Shown: positions 45,750-57,581 of the stretch, piece after piece | Layout: each line of letters starts with the position of its first letter | Position numbering within the stretch: the stretch's first letter is position 1 | Source of the DNA: Margaritispora aquatica | Taxonomy: Eukaryota; Ascomycota; Leotiomycetes; Helotiales; Discinellaceae | DNA: 64,000 nucleotides | Assembly (NCBI GenBank): GCA_007644065.1 | Contig: VJWN01000009.1 | Coordinates: 1,550,001 to 1,614,000, forward strand | Reading direction: 5' to 3' | Translations under genes and position numbers: made by a program | Notes under the pieces: model-generated | What the model saw: only the letters and a program-made list of their open reading frames with translations | The model's database searches: none | What the model was told of the DNA's origin: nothing

Positions 45750-46744
45750 TCAACTTGATCCTCGACCGCACGTACATATGCTTGTATATCTCGGGGAATT
45801 CCACGGACACATCTCATAAATAATCTTGGTTTCCATACGAATAGTTGATAGGGTATCAACAACAGCTTTCGCTTCCCCAACCAGCAGCATAACTTTACTC
45901 TGGGGGTTTTCTCTCAGCCAGGAAACGCAAGGACACGACTCAGAGTGTATTGAGTGATTCAAGAACGTCACGTCGAGCTCAACTAGAGATTCGAAGTATC
46001 TTAAAACTGATACAACACAATCGACATAGGCCGAGAGTTGTCCAGGCCAGTCGAAAACCGTGTGCACAGCCAGGTTCCGGATCCGAGCTATGTGACCTCT
46101 TAGTTCGTAGGTTTTATTACCACTTTCGGTGATGGCGATCGTTGCGGACTTGAATCTAAAAGCTTCACAGAACCCGAGAAGATCTTTTGAGTCAATACAT
46201 ATGGTATCGCTAGCAAAGTTTACAAATTTCGATGGTTGATTCTGGAGCCACTCAGGGCAATATTCGTAGTGTCATAATGCAACGGTCCTGGCTTCATGGT
46301 TGACACTAAGTAGTGCTGGGTTGCCCGCACACGGAATGATGCCCATGTCATCAATTATCATCGTGTTTTTCTGTTCTGTCCTCTTCATTGATCCAACTGA
46401 AAATCCCAAATCAGCAAAGCCCTATGTGCGAAGTCTTCAACTTTCATGCGATATATATGAGAAAGTTACTTGTCTAAGTCATATGACTAAAATAAACACT
46501 CACAATCGAACTTACCCAGCCTTTGTATCGTGTTTCGCAGGTATGCTCTAGCCTTGGAAGGGACATCAATCGTCTTTCTGATCAACATGATGAGCTTCCT
46601 AATACTTAGCCTATACCGTGCCTCATCACTACCTGAACTCCATGCTGGCCAGAGATCTTGTGGACCTGGAAGAGACAAATGCCATATCTGGAGTCGTAAC
46701 TCGGCTGGAAGGAGTTGAAATGAATAGAATGTTTGTGTTGCCAT
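45750..46744 (-). pseudogene. 2EXR-family gene with one in-frame stop
   Basis: Exons 46516-46744 and 45750-46396 join through a 119-bp intron (GTAAGTTCGA to GATTTTCAG) into 292 codons. The N-terminus MATQTFYSFQLLPAELRLQI continues WHLSLPGP, a canonical 2EXR start. The second half of the motif, PALLSVNHEARTVAL, is followed directly by TGA (46272-46274) and then HYEYCPEWLQNQPSKF in the same frame. The family normally has a basic or polar residue here before HY, so a CGA to TGA change is the simplest explanation. Everything downstream (about 175 codons) remains open to the natural stop, so the loss looks recent. A sequencing error is the alternative. Confidence 0.75.
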
Positions 46745-47359
46745 GCTGTCAGTATGATGTCTTTGTCTCAAAGCCTAGTTAATTCGATTGACCCCACATA
46801 ACGAGCGTATGGATATATAACTTCACACTTATTCTTTCTCTTGGGAAAAGCTTGAAATCTCGATAGATGGTGTCGAGGTTGATGTTGGGTTATGCACCGA
46901 CCTCATCGGGTCAGCCGGCAGCATCCGTCCCCGCATTCAGGGGAAATTGACCGAATTTGGGGGCAGGCTGTGCTGTGGCGTATATACTTATTCATGTATT
47001 GTAGCTATAAAATTCTGGAGTTTAAATCTACTTAACTATTTGAATCACTAGTGTGAATTGAAGATGGTGATTTACTCGGAGTGTCGATCAAAGCACAGTA
47101 TCTTGTCAGACACTTAGTTATCACAAGCATGAGGTGATGAAGGTGATATTATTTTCGGTAATGTCACACCACTTCCATTGAAGGGAAAGCTACCCATGTC
47201 CTCCATCTCTCCACTCATAGTAGTGTCCTTGTTGGTTTTCTGGTTGTTTTGATTACGCGTTGTTGAGGCACAGAAGGTTCTCTTGACCTTTATTGTCGTA
47301 TGATCCACTCGAATTGCTTTGAGTTGTGAATTTCTATCAATTCTTTCCCTCGAGTAGAG
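46745..47359. other. Divergent region, 2EXR pseudogene and lcb1
   Basis: Around 46890-46970 there is a GC-rich island with CGG/CCG half-sites (CCGACCTCATCGGG, CAGCCGGCAGCATCCG) and CCCGCATTCAGGGG. Paired CGG triplets are typical of Zn2Cys6 factor sites. No gene seen. Confidence 0.4.
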
Positions 47360-49099
47360 ATGTCACTCCTACTTCCTGCAGGTACAATATTTCAGAAATA
47401 TATCCATGCAATGCATTACCAGAATCTCATTGACACTGTCTTCCAGGTCTTTGGAAGAGTCCCAGGCAGTAGCATCCTCACTCGGTATATTCAGACCAGT
47501 TACCAGCATGACCCCGTTCGATCAGTTATCGAGCTCTGTCTGGTGATTTTCTTCGTTCGGTACCTCCTAGCACCAGCATATCCTACTCACAGTGCCAATT
47601 ACGTCAAGCTCAGCGAGAATGAGATTGATGAGCTTGTTGATGAATGGGAGCCCGAGCCATTGGTAGCACTGCCAACCCAGCTGGAAGAAGCCGAAGCTGC
47701 CCGAGTTTCTGTCATTGTTGGGTAAGGATACGATCCTTAAACAGAAGCACGAACAATAAAAGCTAATGGAGTTGTTTAGCCCGAGTGGGCCGAAGGTCAA
47801 ACTTTCCACTGGAAAGACCATCACGAATCTTGCCTCATACAACTTCTACAACCTCAATGCGAATGAACAGATAAGAGAGAAAGCAATTGAGGCTCTGCGA
47901 ACATATGGCGTAGGCCCCTGCGGCCCCCCCCTATTCTACGGCACTCAAGATGTCCATATGAATACCGAACTCGAGATTGCTACTTTCTTAGGTACTGAAG
48001 CCTGTATATTATATGCCCAGGCCTTCTCGACCATATCGAGTTTGATTCCAGCGTTTTGCAAGCGTGGCGATATAATAATTGCTGATAAGCAAGCCAATTA
48101 CTCCATTCGCCAAGGACTTGACATCTCGAGGAGTCATGTCAAATGGTTCAATCACAATGATATGGAGGATCTTGAAAGGGTCATGACAAGAGTGATTCAG
48201 GAGCAGAAAGGGAGAAAATTGACCCGGAGGTTTATCGTTGCCGAAGGACTATCGGAGTTAGTGGGAGACTGTGTTGACCTTGTAAAACTTGTATGGAATT
48301 CTTGGGGCCAGTTTTACCAAGTTTACGCTTACTGATCGATACCAACTAGGTTGAGTTAAAGGAGAAGTACAAGTTTCGGGTCATCTTAGATGAAACCTGG
48401 TCCTTTGGCGTATTAGGTCGTACCGGAAGGGGCATCACAGAAGCTCAAAACGTGGACCGGTCTAAGATAGACATGATCGTGGGATCTCTTGCGGGTCCGC
48501 TTTGTGCTGGTGGTGGTTTCTGCTGCGGTACTCGAGAAATCATACACCACCAACGGCTCTCAGCAGCGGCTTACACATATTCCGCAGCGTTACCAGCTAT
48601 CCTTGCGGTAACAGCGACACAATCTCTGAATTTCCTTCAAACCAATCCCGAAGTTCTCACTCATTGTCGACAGAACATCAAGGCAATGAGAGCACAGTTG
48701 GACTTTCGAAGTGATTGGGTGATATGTACCAGCTCACCAGAGAACCCAGTCATATTGCTGGTACTCAAGGCCAATGTTGTGCAAGCGAGACATCTAAATT
48801 ATGATGATCAGGAGCGTCTTCTTCAAGAATGCGTGGATGAGGTCCGCATTACATGTTCTCTCACTTGGTGTCGAGCACTGACAAATTCACAGGCACTCAG
48901 CAACGGCATCCTTATCACACGCCTCAGAAGTTTGCTGGTAAATAAGAGTGTAGAGAATACGAAGGATGAGAAGTCCAACATTCGGGCAGCTCTAAAATTG
49001 TGCATTACCTCTGGCTTATCTGCAAAAGATATCGAAAAGGCTGGAACAGTCATTCGACATGCAATCACAAAGGTTATGACAAGAAAGCTCAACATATGA
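47360..49099 (+). CDS. lcb1: Serine palmitoyltransferase subunit 1 (Lcb1), somewhat diverged
   Basis: Exons 47360-47721, 47780-48290, 48350-48841 and 48893-49099 give 523 residues. A transmembrane helix near 55-75 (VIELCLVIFFVRYLLAP) precedes the aminotransferase-like fold (SYNFYNLNANEQIREKAIEA; YGVGPCGPPLFYGTQDVHMN; AQAFSTISSLIPAF; LDETWSFGVLGRTGRG; GSLAGPLCAGGGF). As usual for Lcb1 there is no PLP lysine; the partner Lcb2 supplies it. With Lcb2 it makes 3-ketosphinganine in the ER. Oddities: the normally conserved TEGLFENVGDM reads AEGLSELVGDC, the stretch RSLLVNKSVENTKDEKSN is diverged, and the third donor is GTCCGC. That 51-bp intron is in frame and stop-free, so retention would add 17 residues. 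It may be a paralogue rather than the main copy. Confidence 0.88.
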
Positions 49100-50686
49100 C
49101 TTGCACGAAATTTCATGCAGAGAAAAGTTACCAAAGCAAGCTCAGTAACACCTGCTATAGACACAGTCTCATTTTAGAAGAGTGCTAGATGAATATACGC
49201 TTCAAGTGAAGCAGTTGGCATCAATAGATTATACAATTAATATAACGTTAATGAATGTGGTTCATTTCTCCCAACCATTCCAAGATGTGCATACCGCATG
49301 TTTATATCTTACTCCCAATTCCTCACTGTCTTTTTTGCTTGAGAGAGAAGGAGAGATCCTCATCTATCATCTACACTACTTAGGTCATGAACGTCATCAA
49401 AATTGTAAAATAGCAGGTCAAGGTTGAGCTGCGCCTTGGCCTCTGCACACTTTTAGTACGATAATTAGAGCTAAGACTTCTTCAGAGAACCCTAGAATGA
49501 TGTATCTTTAATATTAACTCACGAGCCTCTTGTTGGATTATACTTTAAGCGTCACCAAAGCAGAGCGTAGGCGCATCTCGCGCTGATCTTCCTTCAATCT
49601 TTTTTCGAGCTCGGGAACACGTACCTGTAAGATCGCAAAGCTCGTATTAAGACACATATAGAGAATGATACTATGACGGCTCGAAGTCGATATAGTAGAA
49701 TGATATTCAATGACTTACACTCCCTGTACTGTCTCGATTTACACGTTAGACTCAAAATCCAAGATCTCGCTTCACCTGTCCACCTCACCTGGGCTTGATC
49801 ATGCAGCACAACTTCAATCTTCGTAGCAGAAGCTGCAGAAATTTGGAGTTTATGACACATGTGGCTGCAAAGGTACAGGCTCAAAATTTCTGGTAGAGTG
49901 GTTGAAGCTTCAACCTCCTCACACTCATTCTCATTCCTATCCAGTGATGTAAGCAACAGTAAAACAATATCTCCTTGACACAGGTTCTTGATAATATATA
50001 TTATCTACAGAAGGAAACGAAGTTGATATGCTAGATTTTTCACGAGGACGCTTTTTGTAAGGGACTCTGAAGAGTAAGGGCTAGTATCACATTTAAGAGA
50101 CCGGTGTAGGTAAATTCCATGTACTTGACTTAGCTCGACTTACCATTTTGATTATGGGTTCCAGATACTTTCACACTTTTCTAAGCTATAAAACAGAGTA
50201 TGTTTACAAGGCGACAAAGAGATGCTTTCAACCTGATTTCATTCCATTCCACGCTTGTACTCCTCAAACTTTTAAAGCCTTTCTTGTATGCCATACACGC
50301 TGATGCATTTCTTTTCCACTTGCTTGTGCTAGTAATCATGCCTCATCAAACTCGATATCGATCTTCCATCCTCAATCGCCTCATACGTGAAGCATGTCTC
50401 AACGCCGAAATCTCAAAAACCTTGCAATCTTCTTACAACTGAACTGAACTGAAACTCAACGTGCGCAATTCTGGAAACTCTATCGAGAAGATGCACCTCA
50501 TCCGTTTGTCTCATCCCAAACCAATCAAACTATTCAGAGCCCCCCTTGACATGAATAAACAAACAACGTGCAGCACTTCTGAGAGAGTCGAACATGACAC
50601 CAAGAAGGCTTCGAGCTATATCTCTCTCTCTCCTTTTCTTTCTTTCTCATCTCCTCTTCAGTTTCCTATATTCAACTAAATTCCCA
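49100..50686. other. 1.6-kb spacer, no gene supported
   Basis: The longest frame is minus 49594-49956, with no recognisable domain. A CT-rich run at 50620-50665 precedes the 3' end of the next gene. Confidence 0.45.
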
Positions 50687-52201
50687 TTAGTATCTAACCT
50701 TGGGTTGCTTTCTTGAGATCGTGGGGGAGAGCTCTAGGTCAACCATCCGCTTCTTCGTCTTGGTCTTCTCAGCTTCTAGCCGAGCTGCGAATGAGGAAAT
50801 GTTTTTGGCGACCTGTAGAGTTTCTTTTCGGGCAGTTGATGGCGGAGTACGGGGAAGATGTGACTTCTTGTAGCTCGTCGAAGTCGAAGTTCTTACGTAT
50901 GTCTCCTTGTACTCAGATTCGTCAATGGTCTCGAAGCTAGTATGCTTGGAGTTGCTTCTAGGTTCTTTGTACATGTAGTCCTTTAGCTTGCGTTTCTTTT
51001 GTGGAGCTTGAGGTGGAGAAGAGCTGTCTTCGATTTCGATAACTTCTCTGACCACTGGACGAACAGGAGGTGGCGCCTTCGGCATTGGTTGCAAGACTAC
51101 CAGAACCTTGGTGGTTGATCCTACAGTTTTTCTATTCGACGTCGATTTTTGTTTTGAAGCGGATATTCGATTTAACGCATCGTCTTCATCGTCAGAGATG
51201 TGCAGAGTTTCCTCGGGACGTGGTTGGAAAAAGGCGTGTTGGTGCTTATTTCGAACAAGCTCACATTTGCCAAGGGTGTCAATGATCATGAACTTGAATT
51301 GAACACCCGTTGCTTCCTGCACCAAATCCCTGAATTGTTCGCAGTTGGCACAAGGCTTCCTGTTCAATACAATCTCGGCCGTTAGTGGCGATTTTCCCTC
51401 TCCTTGAGGATAGAATCGCCTCAACTTGTACGACATTTTTAGAAGTACTTCAATGGATAGATCTTTTTTCACGTGTGGTCTCAGCTTTTCTGTACAGAAG
51501 AATAACATCAGTTTACGTTCCACATGGCTAGCGAAGTCTGTTCCTTTTTCCTTCTGCCGCATGCTACTGCGCTCGTAGCCGCTTCCTTGGGACTCAAAGC
51601 CATGATCTTTGCCGTAATTGAATGCGATTGGGCTCCACTCATCGTTGTCCAGGACCCTTTGATGCTTAATACAAGACTGCACACCGCTGATAGCGTATTT
51701 GAGAGGCCAGTCATCTCCTTGCTCTCTAATGAATGCGAAAGTCTTTTTGCGAATGTCCCGGTCTGTATTGAAAACATCGACTGGAGCAAGAAGGGTGAAA
51801 TTTGAGGTACCTTCGCGATACAGGAAATACTTGCTGAATGCCTTCAGAATTTCAGGGGTGCTATCACCATCCACAACCTTGGAACGGCGCGCACGCAACA
51901 TCTTTCCCACGGTACTGCAACTGTCCTCGATCTTCTTGAGCATGTCGGCATCGTCCTCGCCATACAGCTGAAGCCATGCATCAAAAGCTTCATTGTTGTC
52001 TAGCGATGCTAGTTTGTTGGCAGCCAGCTCTAGGTTCTTGAACATTCGATCGATATCCATCTTCACATTTTTGTTCTTGCGCAAACTCAACTCCACCATT
52101 GATAATCCCTCATCGTCTTCTTCATCTGGTTGATACGTGCTTGCAGCTAACAATTTCTTCTGCTGCTTGTTGGGGCGGCCACGACTTCTCTGAGGTGCCA
52201 T
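50687..52201 (-). CDS. AT-hook protein with deaminase-fold zinc signature
   Basis: Single exon of 504 residues from the ATG of MAPQRSRGRPNKQQKK; upstream frame lacks an ATG. Residues 4-15 contain the AT-hook core RGRP in basic surroundings. A helical region follows (35-180). Near 225 comes SHVERKLMLFF, and near 273 TAEIVLNRKPCANCEQF. H226-V-E228 and P283-C284-x2-C287 have the order and sequence context of the HxE...PCxxC zinc site of cytidine/adenosine deaminase-like enzymes, about 55 residues apart. The C-terminus is disordered, with a KKRK signal (402-405) and two hydrophobic-acidic stretches (LHISDDED, VIEIEDSSS) resembling SUMO-interacting motifs. Prediction: nuclear, DNA-associated, possibly a nucleic-acid deaminase. 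The fold call rests on motifs only; enzyme activity is inference. Confidence 0.6.
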   Translation of the reverse strand: MAPQRSRGRPNKQQKKLLAASTYQPDEEDDEGLSMVELSLRKNKNVKMDIDRMFKNLELAANKLASLDNNEAFDAWLQLYGEDDADMLKKIEDSCSTVGKMLRARRSKVVDGDSTPEILKAFSKYFLYREGTSNFTLLAPVDVFNTDRDIRKKTFAFIREQGDDWPLKYAISGVQSCIKHQRVLDNDEWSPIAFNYGKDHGFESQGSGYERSSMRQKEKGTDFASHVERKLMLFFCTEKLRPHVKKDLSIEVLLKMSYKLRRFYPQGEGKSPLTAEIVLNRKPCANCEQFRDLVQEATGVQFKFMIIDTLGKCELVRNKHQHAFFQPRPEETLHISDDEDDALNRISASKQKSTSNRKTVGSTTKVLVVLQPMPKAPPPVRPVVREVIEIEDSSSPPQAPQKKRKLKDYMYKEPRSNSKHTSFETIDESEYKETYVRTSTSTSYKKSHLPRTPPSTARKETLQVAKNISSFAARLEAEKTKTKKRMVDLELSPTISRKQPKVRY

Positions 52202-53791
52202 GATGTAGTGTTTGATATCTGGCCCCGATGATGAGAGACTTTGTCGGAACTGTAAGGCGGAATAGTCAGATGCGAGACTCAACCCTGAAGTTGTCAGTTC
52301 GCAGCTCCGGAACGTGTGTATAACATAAGACGTGAAAGGCGAAGATGTGTGAATCTAAACCTGCTGATGCGGAGATTTAGGAGACCTAGGGTGTGTTACC
52401 TGGCAAGTGTAGAACGTTCCAGACCAGTCAATTCAGTCTCAGTTTCTCTCTGCTGTTCTGTATGTTAGCTTTATGAAAATAGAAAGCAGAACTGCAGGCT
52501 TGTGTGTGCGTCTGTGTGTGCGTCTGTGTGTGATGTAAAGTGAGGGGTACCTAGGTGATATGACGCGACGTGATATTTGCTGTGGAGACTTTGTGATATG
52601 AAGTTGAAATTGAGTTTGGAATGAAGAAGGGAAGACTTACAACAGCTGCTTCTGGTAGAAAACTAGAGCTGATGGGAGAATCTAAGTAGAATAATCTTAT
52701 TAGAAAGCTTTCTGTAGAAGAGGAGTTGGAGGTTGAAGTTGGAGGTTGACATTGGAAGTTGAGCCAAGGAGAGGAAGAAGGGAAGATGCCTTGCTTATCT
52801 GAGGAAAAGAAGTGAAGCTACAGACTAGAGGTTGCAGATTGAAGTCTGAAGGTTGTAAGTGGAAGACCGTAAGTTGAAGGTTAGAAGGTTATGAGTCGAA
52901 TTTTTGAGTTGTAGGTAGGTTGAGGTGGAGAAGCAAGCAGAGAGGTTAAGGTAGGAGATACCTTCGATAGCTCAAAACAGGAGAAGTAGAAGCGAAGCTT
53001 TCAAGATCTCGCTTCCAAGAGCGCGACGCGAGTACTCACGAGTCGTTGGTAAGCTGTATACTACGCAAAAGCTTGAAAGAAGCTCGAGTCTCGAAAATGA
53101 AGTTGTCACTAGGTTGACAGGTCATACTCGCTAAGCTGTCTGTGCCTTGCCAAAATGCAATGCACACCTCTCGGTTACATACCTGATAGGTAGAACTCCT
53201 CAATGGAGAGCTTATGAATTGCTTTTCTCGTCTGGAGAAGGAATGCCAGGCTGTGTTACTCCTCGAGTGTTTGCCCCTTGTAATAAATTGTAGCCTTGTA
53301 AGCTGTGGTGGGAGGTTCCAATTGATGAGCCATGTTTGAGGCAGCAAGTGATGACTTGAAAATATCTTGATGCTTACCTAGGATGCCCACTAAGGATGAT
53401 ATAGAAAGTGACTCAAGACACACTCAAGATCAGTAGGTAAAGTATGTCAAGGTGTGAATTCGGTGTTCCACAGACACATGAAGTTCAAAAGTATGTACTG
53501 ATTATTGCATACTCGCTTTCTTCATACCTCAAGGGCTTCATGATTTGTGAACTTCAAATTTTCCTTGACCAAAATATTCTTCTCTTACCAGGGGCGCCAG
53601 TCACGCACCAAAAAAGTATGCTCATATTAAATCACCAGGGATAGCACAGAGAAACAGAACGGTGCTAGACTTTCACTGATATCGTATTGGGTATGGACAG
53701 TAATTTGAAGTGGCTTTTAATTCAGTTAGAAAACGCCATGCAAGCCCAATGCCGCAAAACCCCTTTACCCAGCCCATAATGCAGTGTGAAT
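52202..53791. other. 1.6-kb spacer with degenerate GTTGAAG repeats
   Basis: Contains a TGTGTGTGCGTC repeat (52501-52533) and, at about 52720-52900, degenerate tandem strings of GTTGGAGGTTGAAG. One TCGCTAAGCTG variant of the recurring motif is at 53128-53138. The minus frame at 53036-53347 has no recognisable features. Confidence 0.5.
52501..52533 (+). repeat. Tandem 12-mer TGTGTGTGCGTC, about 2.7 units
   Basis: Two full units and a partial third; a small TG-rich minisatellite upstream of the deaminase-like gene. Confidence 0.8.
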
Positions 53792-54514
53792 CTACTCGTC
53801 ATCATCCTCATCCTCATCATCAGCCTGTCATTGTTAGTATAGTACTCTCCATCAATTCTAAACAATCCTTACCTCAACAGTGGTCTGTGCGATACGGTCC
53901 AAATCACGCTGTCCAGATTGTGTGATACGGCGGCCTCCCTTGTCCTCATCCTGCTCAAGAACACCAATCTTCTCAAGAGCTTGCATAACCTTGCGGTCTA
54001 CGCTTCCGGAGGCATCGACATGGTGAGATGGGCGGGATCCACGGTTGCGGGTGGAGCCGTGAACCTTACGGAGACGACCAACACCGACGGTTTTGCGGAG
54101 GTAGACGTGACGAGCGATGGCTGCGGCGCGAACGTAGAACCAATCAATGGATTGAGGTGGGAGCTCCTTTGCTGGACCGGTCTTGACGGTATCAACCCAA
54201 CCTTGAGGTGCATCGATTAGCAAAAAAACGATCGAGGGAGGGGCGCACAAAAATACCTGGAATAGGGAGCTTTCCCTGTCTCTTCAAGAAAGCAGCATAT
54301 GCCTCAATGAACTTTTGTGCCTGAGCGCCCGTCGAATCAGCATTATTCCGTCATTGGAGATCTTTCGATCCCCTCACACTGCTTCAGAGTCGAATTCGAA
54401 GAGTTCGGCATTGAGAATATTCGTCGCGGACTTCGATCTCGTCCTGAAATATTCTCAGCTCGCAGATTTGTAAACACTCACATCGACATCACGAACGGAA
54501 ATTCCTCCAGCCAT
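53792..54514 (-). CDS. rps19: 40S ribosomal protein S19 (eS19)
   Basis: Exons 54482-54514, 54257-54320, 53873-54201 and 53792-53824 join to 152 residues; introns of 161, 55 and 48 bp. The sequence runs MAGGISVRDVD, AQKFIEAYAAFLKRQGKLPI, PGWVDTVKTGPAKELPPQ, DWFYVRAAAIARHVYLRKT, GSRPSHHVDASGSVDRKVMQ, ALEKIGVLEQ and GGRRITQSGQRDLDRIAQ, the full eS19 fold. It works in 40S maturation and in the subunit head. The fourth exon adds an acidic tail (ADDEDEDDDE). Exon 1 has only 11 codons and exon 2 21, so unspliced reading misses the N-terminus. Confidence 0.97.
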
Positions 54515-57500
54515 TTTTGCGGTTGATGGATTGTTCGAAGGAAGGTTGTCGAAGAGAAATTGTCGTGGTTGTAAAAGTTCGAAAATGTCAAAATTGATGT
54601 GTGGGCGGATCTGCAGAGTCGCTTGCCCGGAGCTCTAATCTCAATCTGGTTAGTTAGTTTACTTGGAAGCCTTAGGTATCCTTAACCATGCCCCACTTTA
54701 ATGAATGTCGTCTCGGTCTCGCCAAACATTTCAGCATTCAAACTTGGAATGATAAGTATGTAGGTATGAGTGTGTTATAATAACACGAGGCAGAACTAAA
54801 AGTCAATCAACGTGCGTGATCTTAGCTTGGGACTGTCTTCCATGCATTTTTACCAGGGATTCATCATCAATTGCCTAACAGATATCGAATATGACCACTT
54901 TCAATCTATCAATACTACTTTCTCTTATTCTAATCAGAAGAATTTTATGTGTTGCCTACATCTCTTATGCCATCAGTATGCAAGAATTGCAGTCTCTGTT
55001 CGAATGCTATGGCATGAAGGTTAGTTAGCATGTAATTATTCCGAACACGAGCTTTCGTTCTTGCTACGGTCATGCATGTACCTAGCTAGCAACAGAATGA
55101 ATCTACTTGCTACATCTAGTTTTCATCTATATTCTCCTAATGACAATCTCTGAGATGCTGGGTAAATAGGCAGTAGCAGTCTTGATTTTATAGATATCTA
55201 GGGCGGAAGCATTCATTCATGGCAGCGCTATGTTGACTTACCATCAAGAAGTCTCTCCACAGCCTAGTTTTCATGCGTGATCCGACGCTTAAAGTCCTAG
55301 CTGCGCAGAGACGATGTGATTTTAGGTTCTCGGATTACAGAGAAATCCATCGTATGACCAATTACTTCACCAACGACAGGTGTTGCTTTTGAAGAATATT
55401 TGAGCATCATCTAAATGGTCAAGTCTGTTTACCTGCTAAAAAAAACACTTCAACGTTTTTGGTCTGCATATTGTGCATGGAACTTTTCTCTCCATCTTAT
55501 CTCTATATAGCTTACATGCTTGTCTGCTATCAACCCACAAGCTTTCCAAGATCTTCACACTTGATTTGGAGTCATCTCGAAGTGATGCCACTGTCATTTG
55601 TTTAAACCATTAGGGCGAGTTCATCCTTCATAGCAGAATCCTCATGATATAGTACAAAGCCAATAATTTATCTAGCAGTGGTAATACTGGGAAATAGGAG
55701 GCAGGTCGACTTCCATCTAAACACAACAGCTGCTGCTTTGTAAAGTTTGCATGTTCTGCCCTATCTTGATCTCCAAGTCTCCAAAATCTCGCTCAATACT
55801 CGCATTATGGTTTGTCGATTATCCCATAGTAATCGAAATGTGCCTCCGGGGATAGAATAGGGAGTTGAGAATGTTTGTTTATTTTGCACCCGCAAGATTT
55901 GGATGGAATTTAAGAGAATGTGTCTAATGGCCTTCAAGCCCAGTAGACAGCTATCTCAAAAGCACTTTCGCTTGGAGCTGCCTGCTCAAGTAGAGCTGCA
56001 GTCTTAGTTGAAGCCACTGTAGTGCTGGCCTCTTGTGCAAGCAAGAAAAATAGATTTCTTGTATAATCGGGTATAGAAACAGGAAAGCCCAGATGCCTCT
56101 TGCCTTCAATTTGTACTTAATGCTGCCCGAAAACGTCGAAGTGAGCGCTCGAGGCATTCTTTCGACTTCCTAGCGGAGAGCATTGAAAGTAACCATAGCT
56201 ACATCTACTTTTCAATGCTTAAAGTCTAAGACTGTAGCACTGTACAAATTTAAGGAATAAATGCGCCATTGGGATGCGGTCTAGGACGGATGAAAACAAC
56301 TCTATAATCACATCCCTAATCACAGACCGAAAATTCTGGTTGCAGGACACAAGTTCAGTTTGGAGAAGACAAAGGATATTAATTTTCCTCGCTACACAAA
56401 GCATTGTGATCACACACTAGATTGTGCTGCTCATGTATACTGTGACATGAAAGTAATGTCTCGATCCCGCTCCTCTGGACTGCACTTGACAACACTCATC
56501 GATGAAAAGAGGGTGAAAGCATCTTTGTAGGCACAGCGCCATATTAGCAGTATAGAATTTCCCAGGGAAGAAATATACTGAAGTAGAATGATAACAACGC
56601 ATCAATTGTAAGTATATCCACCCACATTAGATTAGATTACCTAGATAGCTCTGCTCAAGAGCTGAACTCCACTTCAAATGAAGAGACTGGGGAGGCAAAA
56701 CCTCTCGATGATGCACGTCATGAAAGAAGACACTTCTGAAGAAATTTACATATTGAGACAGGCTTTTGAACCACAATGAAGCTCATCGAAGAACACAGAA
56801 CACACGACGATGCCGATCACGACGTTGTGGATCACGTGTGTTGCCATGGTGGCAACCTGATGGAACTTCACCGACGGGAGCCTTGATTCTGCCTTGTCCA
56901 ATCTGCTTGCGGGCAAACACTGTCGTAGCCTTGGTGGGGCATTCCACAAATGATGATCTTGGACAAACAGCTGCTCTCAATGAGAACAGCTGCAGATTGC
57001 GTTGAAAAATAAAAGATCATGATCATGCTTGAAACCGTCAGGATACGATGCTTTCAATGCATGGTGCATATCATTTGGGTCGGCTGTTTTCACACAAGAA
57101 TAGATCATGCAATGTTGACTGTTGATATTCATGGTGGGGCAGGCCATGACGAAATGCGGGCGGTCAAAGGCTGGGATCCTGAGAAAGATGGAATCTGAAC
57201 GTGGAATTCAAATGATGGGGAATTCAGCTAGACAGAGGATCAGTAATATTGAAGGTGAATAACAGATAATAGATAGCTAAATTAATACCGGGATGCGACT
57301 AGAAAACTTGGAGAAAGAAAATAGTGGTTTATTCTAGTTGTTGCCAGTGAATTCCAGGTTTCCACTTACTGCCGCTAAAATCGAACTGCACGGAAGGTGC
57401 TGGAAATCTCCCCCTCGCTCCCTCCTCAGCGTACTCAGTATTTATTACATCTCGAGCCGCATCAACTTTTTCTTTCCTCATACAAATCAAACCACAACGC

Positions 57501-57581
57501 AAATACATACAACTGCGAAACTTTACACCTCTCTTCAATTACAATACATACACATAATTCTACATACAATCAACCGCAATC
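54515..57581. other. 3-kb spacer; hsp70 promoter at right end
   Basis: Mostly AT-rich with no supported gene. A more GC-rich patch at 56780-57000 is open on both strands, and one minus frame there faintly resembles ribosomal protein uS9 (see findings). An inverted repeat CAGCTG(C/T)TCTCA lies at 56970-56995. Near the hsp70 gene, CCCCT (a stress-response-element core) is at 57411-57415. I found no perfect heat-shock element. Confidence 0.45.
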
